Shown: positions 7,063-16,212, numbered from the stretch's first letter. The stretch is DNA of 64,000 nt from Caenimonas sedimenti (GCF_007833165.1 NZ_VOBQ01000022.1:1-64000), one strand, 5' to 3'. Numbers and translations are program-made. The notes: generated by a model from the letters alone, not told the origin.

Positions 7063-9003
7063 TCAGCTGACCCGGCGCAGCGGAAAGCCCATCGGCGCCG
7101 GCCTCGTGGGCTGGTTGGCGGGGATCACCTGCTGGTGCCGCAACCAGACTTCGTGATCGCGTTGCCGCTGGTCGTTCAGGGCCCGTTGGCGAGCAGCCAC
7201 TTCGCGGCGTGCATCGTCATCGCGCCGGGCCTGTTCTTCCCGCTGCGCGTCTCGCCTGGCCAGGTCTTCCCGGCGTGCTTGCTCCTCGCGGCGGGCCTGT
7301 GCCGCTTCGCGTGCCTGCAACTCATCGCGCCGCGCCTGGTCCTGCAGCCGCGCCAGCTGTTCACGCCGTGCCGCTGCGATCTTTTCTGCTTCCTGCCGGC
7401 GCGCCTGCGCCACACGCTTGTCCTCAGCCGCCCGCCTGGCCTGGGCCACGCGGCGTTCCTCCTCGGCCCGCTGGGCCTGCAGGGCGCGCCGTTCCTCTTC
7501 GGCCCGCCGTGAAGCCACGGCGCGGCGCTGGTCATCGGCGCGCCGCACCTGGGCCAGCCGCTTGTCTTCCGCCGCGCGCTTGGCCAGGGCGGCCTTGCGG
7601 TCCTGGTCCGCGCGCTTCGCGAGCACGGCGGCCTTGCGGTCCTCTTCCGCCCGCTTGACGATCGCGGCCTTGCGGTCCTCTTCGGCCGCACGCTTTTCTT
7701 CCACGCGCCTGGCGTTGACATTGGCGCTGCGGCGTTCGGCCTGGGCGAGCTGGCGTGCCGCGTCAGCGCCAGGTTTGACGGCGGTCGCCGCGGCTTCCGG
7801 GGCCGCGGCAGGCGCTGCAGGCGCCGCCTGCATCGGAGCGGGCACCGCCCGCGCCTTGGCGCCGGAGCGAAGCGCGGCGAGCTGCCGGTCTTCTTCGGCG
7901 CGTTGCGCGGCCAGACGCCGGTCCTCCTCCGCCCGCTGGGCGGCCAGCCGGCGTTGCTCGGCGGCCTGCAGCTGCGCGACACGTTGCCGTTCTTCCTGAT
8001 CCCGCTTGGCCTGCGCGGCGGCCAAGGCCTGCGCCTGGGCGGCGGCTTTGGCTTGGGCCGCCGCCTCGGCCTGCGCGGCGGCCTGGGCTGCTGCCGCTTG
8101 GGCGGCCGCCTGCACCTGGGCCGCGTTCGCCGCGCCGCCGGCCGGCACGCCAACGCGGATCGCCGAGGCCGCAGTCGGCGCGGCCGCCGCCAGGGGCGAA
8201 GCGGTGGTCGCGGAGGCCTTCGCGGCGGGAGGCGCGCTGCCGGCCAGCTGTGAGCCCGGGGGCGCGGGGATGATGATGGGCGCGCGGCCGCTCATGGGCG
8301 GCGTGGGGACCGGCGCCGACGCGGCGGCCATGGCGGGCATCGTGACCGTCGGCTCCCCCTTGCGCCGGGCCGTCGACCAGCGGTCGAAATCGTCCATCAC
8401 GGCGAAGGCCGGCTGGTTCACCTTGGTGAGCGCCCGCTCCCGGAAGACGAGCCGCTGGCCGTTGCGCACCTCGAGGCTCTCGCCGCGCTCGCCGTAGACG
8501 ATGCCGAGCCCCGCCAGCACGCTGACGCGTGTCGTGCCCTGCTTGGCGTCCACGTCGATGCGGTATTCCCCCGGCATGCGCGCGCGGAAGGCCAGGTTGG
8601 GCGTCCCCAGCTCGAAGCCTTCGCCGGGGTTCAGGCGAGTCACGCTCACGGCCACATGACCTTGCGTCAGGCTGAGCTGGGTCGCGGTTTCCCCGGCGTT
8701 CTCAATGGTCACCTGGGTGTGGCTGTCCAGGCGCAGCACGTGAGGTCCGGCCTGGACTTCGGCGCGGGAGCCACCGTCGATCCACAGCCGGTCGCCGCGC
8801 TTGAGCACGCGGCGGGGCTGGATGTCGTGCCATTCCTGCTCGCCCTTCGGGGCGTGCGCCACCGTGCCCTCCGCATGGTTCAGCTGGGCGCCGGACGAAG
8901 TCTGGGCCTGTGCGGCGCCGGCGAGGAGGCAGGCCGCTGTGATCTTGCCCAGTGCGTGCCAGCGGGGGGCCGTGCCGCCGGCTGCTCGGTCGAATGCGTT
9001 CAT
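7063..9003 (-). CDS. FecR-domain protein with a very long Arg/Ala/Glu-rich coiled coil
   Basis: 646 aa. A signal peptide of about 33 residues ends in LAGAAQAQ. Residues about 45-175 form a FecR-type periplasmic domain (RRVLKRGDRLWIDGGSRAEV, LSLTQGHVAVSVTRLNPGEG). A Pro/Ala linker follows, then about 300 residues of degenerate AQRAEEDRRLAAQRAEEDR-type repeats rich in Arg, Ala, Glu and Gln that should form one long helix. It stands alone, with no FecI sigma factor or FecA receptor near it. So it is probably not an iron regulator but an exported structural or peptidoglycan-associated protein. That is an inference. Confidence 0.75.
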   Translation of the reverse strand: MNAFDRAAGGTAPRWHALGKITAACLLAGAAQAQTSSGAQLNHAEGTVAHAPKGEQEWHDIQPRRVLKRGDRLWIDGGSRAEVQAGPHVLRLDSHTQVTIENAGETATQLSLTQGHVAVSVTRLNPGEGFELGTPNLAFRARMPGEYRIDVDAKQGTTRVSVLAGLGIVYGERGESLEVRNGQRLVFRERALTKVNQPAFAVMDDFDRWSTARRKGEPTVTMPAMAAASAPVPTPPMSGRAPIIIPAPPGSQLAGSAPPAAKASATTASPLAAAAPTAASAIRVGVPAGGAANAAQVQAAAQAAAAQAAAQAEAAAQAKAAAQAQALAAAQAKRDQEERQRVAQLQAAEQRRLAAQRAEEDRRLAAQRAEEDRQLAALRSGAKARAVPAPMQAAPAAPAAAPEAAATAVKPGADAARQLAQAERRSANVNARRVEEKRAAEEDRKAAIVKRAEEDRKAAVLAKRADQDRKAALAKRAAEDKRLAQVRRADDQRRAVASRRAEEERRALQAQRAEEERRVAQARRAAEDKRVAQARRQEAEKIAAARREQLARLQDQARRDELQAREAAQARREEQARREDLARRDAQREEQARRDDDARREVAARQRALNDQRQRDHEVWLRHQQVIPANQPTRPAPMGFPLRRVS

Positions 9004-9120
9004 TTCCCGATCAACGCATGAGCCACCCGCGGTGTCCGCTAACGCCGTGTAAAGGTGGGCGTCAACGCGTGAATTTTTTGGCCTGGCGGCGGGGCCACGC
9101 GACGCGCGGCCCGCCCGTCC

Positions 9121-10488
9121 TCAACCGGGCAGCGGCTCGCGCATCGTCACGAACTCCTCCGCCGCCGTCGGGTGGATGCCCACGGTGCTGTCGAACACCG
9201 CCTTGGTCGCGCCCGCCTTGAGGGCGACGGCGAAGCCCTGGACGATCTCGCCTGCGTCGGCACCGACCATGTGCAGGCCGACGACGCGGTCGGTGTCCCC
9301 GTCCACCACCAGCTTCATCAGCGTGCGTTCGGTGTTCTCGCTCAGCGTGTGCTTCAGCGCCTTGAACTCGCTGCGGAACACACGCACTTTCGGATGCGCC
9401 TTGCGCGCCTGGTCCTCCGTCAGACCCACGGTGCCGATGTTGGGATGGGTGAAGACGGCGGTCGGGATGAATTCATACGACAGCTGGCGCTTGCCATCCC
9501 CGAAGAGGTGGTCCACCAGCACCATGGCTTCGCCCAGCGCCACCGGGGTGAGCTGCACCCGCGCCGTGACATCGCCCAGGGCGTGGACGGAGGGCACCGA
9601 GGTCGCGTAGTTCGCATCGACCTCGATGGCGCCGCTGGGCGCCTGCCGCACGCCCGCGGCGTCCAGCCCCAGGCCGTTGACATTGGGGACGCGTCCCGTG
9701 GCGTAGAGCACCGCATCAGCCTCGACCACCCGTCCGTCAGCCAGCGTGACGGCGAGCCCGGCGCCGGCGCGTTGCACGGCTCGCACTTCGGCGCCCAGCC
9801 GCAGGTCGATGCCGTGCTTGCCCATCTCCTGGGCCACGAACTGGCGGACGTCTTCATCGAAGCCGCGCAGCACCTGCGCGCCCCGCACCACCTGCGTGAC
9901 CTGCGCGCCCAGTCCCTGGAAGATGGAGGCGAATTCGCAGGCGATGTAGCCTGCGCCCACCACCACCAGGCGCGCCGGGAACGGTTCGAGATCGAACATG
10001 GCATCGGACGTCACGACCAGCTCGCGCCCTGGCAATTCGGGAACGGAGGGCGTGCCGCCCGTGGCCACCAGGATGTGGCGCGCGCGAACCCGCCGCGCGC
10101 CGTCCGTGGTTCGCAGATTCACCGTGTGGCCGTCGACCAGGCTGGCCCAGCCCCGCAGCATCTCGACCCCGGCGCTGCGCAGCAGGTGTTCGTAGATGCC
10201 GTTCAGCCGCGCGATCTCGCGCGCCCGGTTCGCCTTCAGGCGCTGCCAGTCGAGCCGCGTGCGGCCCACGTCCCAGCCGAAGCCGGCGGCATCGCTGAAG
10301 TCCTGGGCGAAATGCGCCGCGTAGCTGTAAAGCTTCTTCGGGATGCAGCCGACGTTGACGCAGGTGCCGCCCAGCGCCGCCGCCTCGGCCAGCAGCACCC
10401 GGGCGCCACGTTGCGCCGCCATGCGCGCGGCGCGCACGCCCCCGGAGCCGCCGCCGATGACGAAGAGGTCGCAGTCGAAGTCGCTCAT
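9121..10488 (-). CDS. gor: glutathione-disulfide reductase
   Basis: 455 aa, FAD/NADPH disulfide oxidoreductase that keeps glutathione reduced. FAD-binding FVIGGGSGGVRAARMAA, redox-active GGTCVNVGCIPKK (two Cys five apart), NADPH fold VVVGAGYIACEFASIFQGLG and the C-terminal proton-relay HPTAAEEFVTM are intact. The ATG (10486-10488) overlaps the LysR stop by four bases, so it is co-translated with its upstream regulator gene. A glutathione S-transferase lies just beyond, transcribed the other way. Confidence 0.93.
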   Translation of the reverse strand: MSDFDCDLFVIGGGSGGVRAARMAAQRGARVLLAEAAALGGTCVNVGCIPKKLYSYAAHFAQDFSDAAGFGWDVGRTRLDWQRLKANRAREIARLNGIYEHLLRSAGVEMLRGWASLVDGHTVNLRTTDGARRVRARHILVATGGTPSVPELPGRELVVTSDAMFDLEPFPARLVVVGAGYIACEFASIFQGLGAQVTQVVRGAQVLRGFDEDVRQFVAQEMGKHGIDLRLGAEVRAVQRAGAGLAVTLADGRVVEADAVLYATGRVPNVNGLGLDAAGVRQAPSGAIEVDANYATSVPSVHALGDVTARVQLTPVALGEAMVLVDHLFGDGKRQLSYEFIPTAVFTHPNIGTVGLTEDQARKAHPKVRVFRSEFKALKHTLSENTERTLMKLVVDGDTDRVVGLHMVGADAGEIVQGFAVALKAGATKAVFDSTVGIHPTAAEEFVTMREPLPG

Positions 10489-11390
10489 GGCTGGTCCTTG
10501 GGGGCGCGGAACTGGGGGATCTCCGCGCGGATGAAGTCGATGAAGGCCCGCGTGCGCGCCGGCAGCAGCCGCGCATGAGGGTAGACGATGCTGATGGGTC
10601 GCGGCGGCAGCTCGAATCTTTCCAGGACCACGCGCAACTTCTTCTGTTCGATGTAGGGCGCGACCTGATAGTAGAAGAACATGCCGAAGCCGGCGCCGGC
10701 GGCGCAAGCCTCCACGGCGGGAAGCAGGTGATTGAATTCGAGGTTCCCCGTCACCGGCACCTGGAACACGCGGCCCTGCTCCTGGAAATCGCCCCAGCCG
10801 GCACGCCCGGACAGGACGCGCACGCAATTCACTTCCTGCAGGTCGCGTGGATGGCGCGGCGTGCCTTGCTTGCGCAGCAAGGCGGGCGTCGCCACCACCA
10901 CCCGGCGGATTTCGCCCAGCGGCTGCGCGACCAGCGACGAATCCTCCAGCCGGCCGATGCGGATGCCGAGGTCCAGCCCTTCCTCCAGCAGGTTCACCAT
11001 GCGATCGAGCAGCATGGTGGTGCAGCGCATCTGAGGGTGTTTCTGCACGAAGCGCGTGACGGCCGGCGCCACGTACATCTGGCCGAACAGCACGGGTGCG
11101 GTGATGCTCAGGTGGCCCGCGGGGACGGCCGCGCCCGCGCGCAGCGCCGACTCCGCATCGTCCACTGCCGCCAGGACCTGCCGGCAGCGTTCCAGGTGCT
11201 GGCGGCCGTCCTCGGTGAGCGAGATGCGACGCGTGGTGCGATGGAACAGCCGCACGCCCAGGGTGGCTTCGTAAGCGGCGAGGGATCGCACCACGGCTGG
11301 CAAGGAGGCGCCCGTGGCCCGCGCGGCCGCGGTCAGGCTGCCTTCGTCGGCGATGCGCGTGAAGGTCTGCATGGCGCGCAACTTGTCCAT
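10485..11390 (-). CDS. LysR-family transcriptional regulator
   Basis: 301 aa. N-terminal winged helix (MDKLRAMQTFTRIADEGSLT, AARATGASLPAVVRSLAAYE) and a periplasmic-binding-protein-like effector domain at about 90-300. It is in an operon with gor (ATGA overlap) and divergent from a GST gene. A TACTGC-N7-GCAGTA dyad lies in the shared 76-bp gap. This suggests control of glutathione-linked defence and autoregulation, but the effector is unknown. Confidence 0.88.
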   Translation of the reverse strand: MDKLRAMQTFTRIADEGSLTAAARATGASLPAVVRSLAAYEATLGVRLFHRTTRRISLTEDGRQHLERCRQVLAAVDDAESALRAGAAVPAGHLSITAPVLFGQMYVAPAVTRFVQKHPQMRCTTMLLDRMVNLLEEGLDLGIRIGRLEDSSLVAQPLGEIRRVVVATPALLRKQGTPRHPRDLQEVNCVRVLSGRAGWGDFQEQGRVFQVPVTGNLEFNHLLPAVEACAAGAGFGMFFYYQVAPYIEQKKLRVVLERFELPPRPISIVYPHARLLPARTRAFIDFIRAEIPQFRAPKDQP

Positions 11391-11400
11391 GGCAACATAT

Positions 11401-11419
11401 TACTGCGATTGCTGCAGTA
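11401..11419. promoter_or_regulatory. LysR-type operator in the lysR/GST divergent gap
   Basis: TACTGC (11401-11406), seven bases, GCAGTA (11414-11419): a perfect dyad with the T-N11-A core expected of LysR-type sites. It starts 10 bp upstream of the lysR start codon and lies 47 bp before the GST ATG. Confidence 0.55.
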
Positions 11420-11466
11420 GTGTCCTGTGATGTCCGGCATTGATCCGGCTGGCGCAGCAAAACACA

Positions 11467-12114
11467 ATGCAGCCCATGCAAAACCTCATCCCCGCCCAGC
11501 CCATCCGCCTGTATCGCGCGGCCATCTCCGGCCACTGCCACCGCGTGGAACTGCTCCTGTCCCTGTTGGGCCTGCCTTATGAAGTGGTCGAGATCGACTT
11601 CGCGGCGCGCGACCACAAGCAACCGGACTTCCTGGCTCGCAACCCCTTCGGGCAGGTGCCGGTGATCGAGGACGGCGAGGTGACGCTGGCGGACTCCAAC
11701 GCCATCCTGGTCTACCTCGAGGGCCGCTATGCGCCAGGCCGCTGGTTGCCGCGCGATCCGCTCGGGGCGGCGCGTGTGCAGCGCTGGTTCTCGGTGGCCG
11801 CGGGGCCGCTCGCCTTCGGCCCGGCCGCGGCGCGCGTCATCGAACTGTTCCAGCGCCCGGATGATCCAGCGCCCCTGGTGGCGCGCGCGCACCTGCTGTT
11901 CGGCCTGATGGAGCAGACGCTGGCGCAGACCGACTGGCTGGCCGGCGACAGCGCGACCCTGGCCGACATCGCGAACTACAGCTACGTGGTGAGCGCGCCG
12001 GAAGGCCGAGTGGCTTTGGATGACTATCCGAAGCTGCAGGCTTGGCTGCGGCGCGTGGAGGGCTTGTCCGGCTTCGTGCCCATGGTGCGCTCGCCGGTGG
12101 GCCTGCACGCATGA
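11467..12114 (+). CDS. glutathione S-transferase
   Basis: 215 aa. Thioredoxin-like N-domain with the GSH-binding NPFGQVPVIEDGEVTLADSN block (cis-Pro plus D-S-N) and an all-helical C-domain ending in the usual hydrophobic staple (DSATLADIANYSYV). It conjugates or reduces substrates with glutathione in the cytoplasm. The ATG at 11467 is chosen, with another at 11476. Neither has a strong ribosome site. It overlaps the next gene by four bases (ATGA) and is probably controlled by the divergent LysR protein. Confidence 0.88.
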   Translation: MQPMQNLIPAQPIRLYRAAISGHCHRVELLLSLLGLPYEVVEIDFAARDHKQPDFLARNPFGQVPVIEDGEVTLADSNAILVYLEGRYAPGRWLPRDPLGAARVQRWFSVAAGPLAFGPAAARVIELFQRPDDPAPLVARAHLLFGLMEQTLAQTDWLAGDSATLADIANYSYVVSAPEGRVALDDYPKLQAWLRRVEGLSGFVPMVRSPVGLHA

Positions 12115-13013
12115 CCACTCCTGCGTGGCATGCGGGCGAGGTCGCTCTGCAACAGCGGGTCGGCAGTGCCGAGCGCCTGGCCGCCGCCGGACCGCGCGTG
12201 CTGCGCGACCACATGCCGGACCAGCATCGGGAGTTCTTCGCCGAGCTGCCCTTCGTGCTGGCCGGCACGCTCGACGCGCAAGGCCAGCCCTGGGCTTCCG
12301 TGCTGGCCGGTCGGCCCGGGTTCGCGCATTCGCCCGAACCCCACCTGCTGCGCGTGGACGCGGCACCACTGCGGCACGACCCGCTGGACGGCGCGATCGC
12401 CGACGGCATGGCCATCGGCCTGCTCGGCATCCAGCACCACACCCGCCGGCGCAACCGCATGAACGGCTGGGTGCGCGACAGCGGCCCGGGCGGGTTCACC
12501 GTCGAGGTCGGCCAAAGCTTCGGCAACTGCCCGAAGTACATCGACCCGAGGGAATTCCGCCACGCACCTCCTGGCGCGGCGCCAGCCGAAGTGACCGAGG
12601 GTGAGCACCTGGACGAGGCTGCACGCGCGATCGTGCGCGCGGCCACCACCTTCTACATCGCCACCGCGCATCCGCGCGCCCGCGATTCGTCGGATCCGGC
12701 GGAAGGCGTGGACGTTTCGCACCGCGGCGGTCCGGCCGGCTTCGTCCGGATCGGGCGCGAAGGCGAGCTGCTGGTGCCCGACTACCTGGGCAACGCCTTC
12801 TTCAACACGCTGGGCAACCTGCAGCTGGAGCCGCGCTGCGGATTGCTGTTCCTGGACGCGGCCCGCCGACAGCGGCTGTACCTCGCGGCCACGGCCAGCT
12901 TGCAGTGGGACGGTCCCGAGGTCGCCGCGATTCCCGGAGCGCAACGGCTGCTGAAACTGCGGATCACCGCGGCCCGCCGCGTGAGCGGCGGCCTGCCCCT
13001 GGCTCAGCTGTAG
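12111..13013 (+). CDS. pyridoxamine-phosphate-oxidase-family flavin protein
   Basis: 300 aa. The C-terminal half carries the PNPOx-like core: ATTFYIATAHPRARD, GFVRIGREGELLVPDYLGN and FFNTLGNLQLEPRCGLLFLD. The N-terminal about 110 residues (EFFAELPFVLAGTLDAQGQP, AIGLLGIQHHTRRRNRMNGW) form a second, degenerate split barrel. Translation is coupled to the GST through ATGA at 12111-12114. Co-expression with a GST suggests a redox or detoxification role. The substrate cannot be read from sequence. Confidence 0.8.
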   Translation: MTTPAWHAGEVALQQRVGSAERLAAAGPRVLRDHMPDQHREFFAELPFVLAGTLDAQGQPWASVLAGRPGFAHSPEPHLLRVDAAPLRHDPLDGAIADGMAIGLLGIQHHTRRRNRMNGWVRDSGPGGFTVEVGQSFGNCPKYIDPREFRHAPPGAAPAEVTEGEHLDEAARAIVRAATTFYIATAHPRARDSSDPAEGVDVSHRGGPAGFVRIGREGELLVPDYLGNAFFNTLGNLQLEPRCGLLFLDAARRQRLYLAATASLQWDGPEVAAIPGAQRLLKLRITAARRVSGGLPLAQL

Positions 13014-13118
13014 GCGCCGCCTTACGAAGCCATAGCGGCGACGCCGTTACCATCGGCGCATGAGACGCACGGCCGTTCCGAAGGCGAATGCCGCAGCCCG
13101 AAGGGCGGGGGCTTCCTG

Positions 13119-13922
13119 ATGACGCACATGACGGCCTTGTATCGGAAGGTCGGCCACACCAGCCTGACGCCGGTGCGGTGGCTGGCGGCATGGGCCCGCA
13201 TCACCTTCTTCGGCGCCGTCATGCTGGTGCGCGCGCTGTCGCCGGCCAGCTACAGCCCGCAGACGCGCTACAACCTGGCCCGCCACGCCTACGTGGACAC
13301 GGCGCCCATCCTCGGGTGGTTCACGGTGATGATCGCGCTCTTCACGCTGATCATCACCCGCATCGTCATCGTCACGGCGACGAGCTACGGGCTCTCCTTT
13401 TACGCGCTCGAGATGGTGATCCGAGTGCTGGTGATCGAATTGATCCCCCTCACGGCCGCGCTGTTTGTCGCCTTGCGCTGCACCATCCCGAGTGGCGCCG
13501 CGCTGGTGGAGATGCGGCGCATCGGGCACTTCCGCAAGCTGCGCCGGCGCCGGCTGGACCCGATCGCCGTGGAAGTGCTGCCGCGGATGCTGGCCGGCGT
13601 GTTCTCCTGCATCACGCTCGCGGCGCTCAGTTGCGTGGTCGCCGGCGTGGTGGCCTACCTCGCGGTCTACGGCGCGACGCCGGCAGGCGCGGGCGCCTAC
13701 ACGCACATGTTCGGGCGCGTCTTCGATCCGCTCTTCACGCTGATCTTCGCCTTGAAGACGCTGTTCTTCGCGCTGGCGGTCTCCATCATCCCGATGGCCT
13801 CCGGCCTCAACAACGTCGACGGGGTCAGTTCCCGCGAGACCGCTGCGCTGCAGGGCCTGGTGCGCATGTTCATCGTGCTGCTGGCGCTCGAAGGCATCTC
13901 GCTGGTCGGCAACTACATCTGA
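13119..13922 (+). CDS. orphan MlaE-type ABC permease
   Basis: 267 aa, five to six membrane segments. The MlaE signature is recognisable but diverged: ELIPLTAALFVALRCTIPSG is followed by AALVEMRRIGH, where canonical MlaE has REL.P..TALL.AGR.G...AEL. The coupling helix that should contact an ATPase is present (residues about 125-150), yet no ATPase is encoded beside it. The next gene, 8 bp on, is an MCE-domain protein. It probably uses an ATPase encoded elsewhere, perhaps MlaF at 55.1 kb. That is an inference. Confidence 0.8.
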   Translation: MTHMTALYRKVGHTSLTPVRWLAAWARITFFGAVMLVRALSPASYSPQTRYNLARHAYVDTAPILGWFTVMIALFTLIITRIVIVTATSYGLSFYALEMVIRVLVIELIPLTAALFVALRCTIPSGAALVEMRRIGHFRKLRRRRLDPIAVEVLPRMLAGVFSCITLAALSCVVAGVVAYLAVYGATPAGAGAYTHMFGRVFDPLFTLIFALKTLFFALAVSIIPMASGLNNVDGVSSRETAALQGLVRMFIVLLALEGISLVGNYI

Positions 13923-13930
13923 AGGCAGGA

Positions 13931-14968
13931 ATGGCCGAGCAATCCCCACCGCCCGCGACGCCGCCGCCGCAGCCCGACACGCCGGTGCAGAAGTCGGAGC
14001 CCACCGCCCAGGCCCAGGCCGTGCCGAACCTCGCCATCAAGGCCACGCTGCTCCTGCTGTTCACGGTGGCGCTGATCATCGGCACGGCGCTATTCCTTCT
14101 TCGCGCGCGCGGCTACTTCGAACCCAAGCAGACGCTGGTGCTCATCACCGACAACTCCGAAGGCGTTTCGGCGGGCATGGACCTCACTTTCTCCGGCTTC
14201 CCGATCGGCACCGTGGAAAAGGTCGCGCTGGGCGAGCAAGGCAATGTGCGGATCCAGATCGCCGTGATCAAGCGCGACGCGAAATGGCTGCGCACCTCCA
14301 GCGTGTTCACGCTGGTGAAGGGCCTGCTGGGCGCGCCGCAGCTGCGCGCCTACAGCGGCGTGCTGACCGACCCGCCGCTGGCGGACGGCGCCGAGCGGCC
14401 GGTGCTGCGCGGCGACGCCAACGAGGAATTGCAGCGGGTCATCGGCGCCACGCGCGACGTGCTGGACAACCTGAACGACATGACGACGGCGACGTCCGAA
14501 ATGAACCAGGCGATGGCGAACCTGAAGGTGTTCACGCAGAAGCTGCAGAGCCGGCAGGGCGCGCTGCACGCGGTGTTCGGCAACGAGGAGGACGCGCGCA
14601 AGCTGGTGCAGGCCGTCGAAAGCGCCAACGCCGCCATGGGGCGGGCGAACCGCCTGATGACGAGCGCGGACCGCCTTGTCGGCAACGCCGACCGGGAGGT
14701 GTTCGGGCCGAACGGACTGTCCACGGAGACGCGCGCGGCCATCCGCCAGATGCAGGGCATCCTGACCGACGCGCAGGGCAGCCTGCGGCGCGTGGATGCA
14801 GTGCTCACCGAGGCCCAGGGTGTGGCCGCGAACGTCAAAGCCGGCACCGCCGACCTGGGGGCCCTTCGTGGCGATGTGGAGGCGAACCTGCGCAAGATCG
14901 AGGACCTGATCAACGACCTGAACCGCAAATGGCCGTTCGCCAAGGAGCGCGAGGTGCAGGTGCCATGA
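13931..14968 (+). CDS. MCE-domain (MlaD-like) substrate-binding protein, long form
   Basis: 345 aa, about twice the length of the canonical MlaD at 56.7 kb. A Pro/Gln-rich cytoplasmic tail is followed by one membrane anchor at about 36-57, an MCE beta-barrel at about 66-145 (DNSEGVSAGMDLTFSGFPIG) and a long C-terminal helical region (about 160-345, LMTSADRLVGNADREVFGPN). Such tails form needle- or tube-like extensions in other MCE proteins. The ATG at 13931 has AAGGCAGGA just before it. The stop overlaps the next ATG. Confidence 0.82.
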   Translation: MAEQSPPPATPPPQPDTPVQKSEPTAQAQAVPNLAIKATLLLLFTVALIIGTALFLLRARGYFEPKQTLVLITDNSEGVSAGMDLTFSGFPIGTVEKVALGEQGNVRIQIAVIKRDAKWLRTSSVFTLVKGLLGAPQLRAYSGVLTDPPLADGAERPVLRGDANEELQRVIGATRDVLDNLNDMTTATSEMNQAMANLKVFTQKLQSRQGALHAVFGNEEDARKLVQAVESANAAMGRANRLMTSADRLVGNADREVFGPNGLSTETRAAIRQMQGILTDAQGSLRRVDAVLTEAQGVAANVKAGTADLGALRGDVEANLRKIEDLINDLNRKWPFAKEREVQVP

Positions 14969-15615
14969 GGGAGCTGTTCGTTGCTGCCGTCGCGGTGCTG
15001 CTGCTGGCCGGCTGCGGCAACAAGCCGCGGCAGCCCGACTGGCTGGTGAATGCCGACGGCGCGCAGGACCGCTATGTGCGGGCCTATCTCTCCGGGAACG
15101 ACCGGGTGGCGGATTCCGAGTTCGCACGGCTGCGGGCTGAAGTCACGAGCACCGGCCAGCCCGGGCTGGTGGCGCGCGTCGAACTGACGCGCTGCGCCCT
15201 GCGCGTGGCCAGCCTGGACTTCGCCCCCTGCACCGGCTTCGAGGCCTTGCGCGCGGACGCGCCGGAGGCCGAGCGGGCCTACGCGGACTTCATCGCCGGG
15301 ACCCTCGCACCGGAGAGCGCCAAGGCCTTGCCGGAGCAGTACCGGGCGGTTCCGGGTGCTGCCAATGCCGGTGCTGCCGTCCAGGCGATCAAGGATCCGG
15401 TCTCGCGCGTGATCGCCGCGGGGGCGCTGCTGCGCGCGGGCCGGGCCGATCCGCAGGTCTTGCAACTCGCCGCCGACACTGCCTCCGAACAGGGCTGGCG
15501 GCGCGCCGTGCTGGCTTGGCTGGGCGCGCAGGCACTGCGTGCCGAGCAGGCCGGCGCCACCGAGGAGGCCCGGCGCCTGCGCCGCCGCATGGCGCTGGCT
15601 GCGCAGGAGCGTTGA
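14965..15615 (+). CDS. lipoprotein of the orphan MCE cluster
   Basis: 216 aa. The lipoprotein signal MRELFVAAVAVLLLAGCGNK has its lipobox Cys at residue 17. The mature part is helical and Ala-rich with no recognised domain. The ATGA overlap with the MCE gene argues for a joint role, possibly an outer-membrane partner of the MlaE/MCE pair. Convergent with alkB, three bases between stops. Confidence 0.72.
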   Translation: MRELFVAAVAVLLLAGCGNKPRQPDWLVNADGAQDRYVRAYLSGNDRVADSEFARLRAEVTSTGQPGLVARVELTRCALRVASLDFAPCTGFEALRADAPEAERAYADFIAGTLAPESAKALPEQYRAVPGAANAGAAVQAIKDPVSRVIAAGALLRAGRADPQVLQLAADTASEQGWRRAVLAWLGAQALRAEQAGATEEARRLRRRMALAAQER

Positions 15616-15618
15616 CTT

Positions 15619-16212
15619 CTACCGTCCCGTGCCGCGGCGGTGCGAGGGCGTGCGCAAGGTGATCGAATAGCGCAGCGCCTTGGTGGGCGGCACGTGGTGC
15701 TGCCATTCCCAGCGGGCCGGGCCGTGCAGCAGGTAGATCGAACGGGGCAGCACTTCGAGCTTGAGCGAGCGGGCCTTGCTCCCAGTTTCGTGCGGATAGG
15801 GGCGAAACCGGAGGGTCGCCGCGTTCAGCAGAGAGATGCCGACGACGTCTTCGAAATCGGGGACGTCGCGATGCCAGCCGAGTGGCGTGCCGGGCTGGTA
15901 TTCCGCGACCAGCGCTTGCGTGAAGGCGCCCGGCGCCAAGCCGGCCCAGCCGGCCGCGCGCCGGCACAGAGGCGCCAACCAATCGGGAAGCGGCTCCGCT
16001 GCTTCGAGTTTCTGCGCGCTGAAGTCGTACTGCCCGCCGTAGCTCACCACGCGCCGGCGGGCGGTGTACTGCTGGTAGCGCATGGGCGCGAGCGGCAGTT
16101 GCTCGATGCGCGCGACGAGCGCGGCTTCTTCGGCGGGCGAGAGGAAATCCGCCTCGTAGCGCAGGCCGGGAGGCAGCTGGGCTTCCGCCGGGGCGAACAG
16201 TGAAGCTTGCAT
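15619..16212 (-). CDS. alkB: AlkB-like 2-oxoglutarate/Fe(II) dioxygenase
   Basis: 197 aa. Iron ligands are visible as GWHRDVPDFEDVVGISL (His, Asp) and the distal HHVPPTKALRYSITLRT (His). The Arg pair RYSITLR binds 2-oxoglutarate. It oxidatively removes alkyl groups from nucleic acid bases; homologues repair 1-meA and 3-meC. The length fits the AlkB/ALKBH2-3 class rather than E. coli AlkB exactly, so the symbol is approximate. The ATG at 16212 lies 24 bp after the CitE-like gene on the same strand. Confidence 0.85.
   Translation of the reverse strand: MQASLFAPAEAQLPPGLRYEADFLSPAEEAALVARIEQLPLAPMRYQQYTARRRVVSYGGQYDFSAQKLEAAEPLPDWLAPLCRRAAGWAGLAPGAFTQALVAEYQPGTPLGWHRDVPDFEDVVGISLLNAATLRFRPYPHETGSKARSLKLEVLPRSIYLLHGPARWEWQHHVPPTKALRYSITLRTPSHRRGTGR

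Noticed and set aside
13088..13930. Longer upstream reading for the orphan MCE protein
   Set aside because: That frame overlaps the MlaE gene in another frame; the ATG at 13931 with AAGGCAGGA before it gives the normal tail-anchor-MCE layout.
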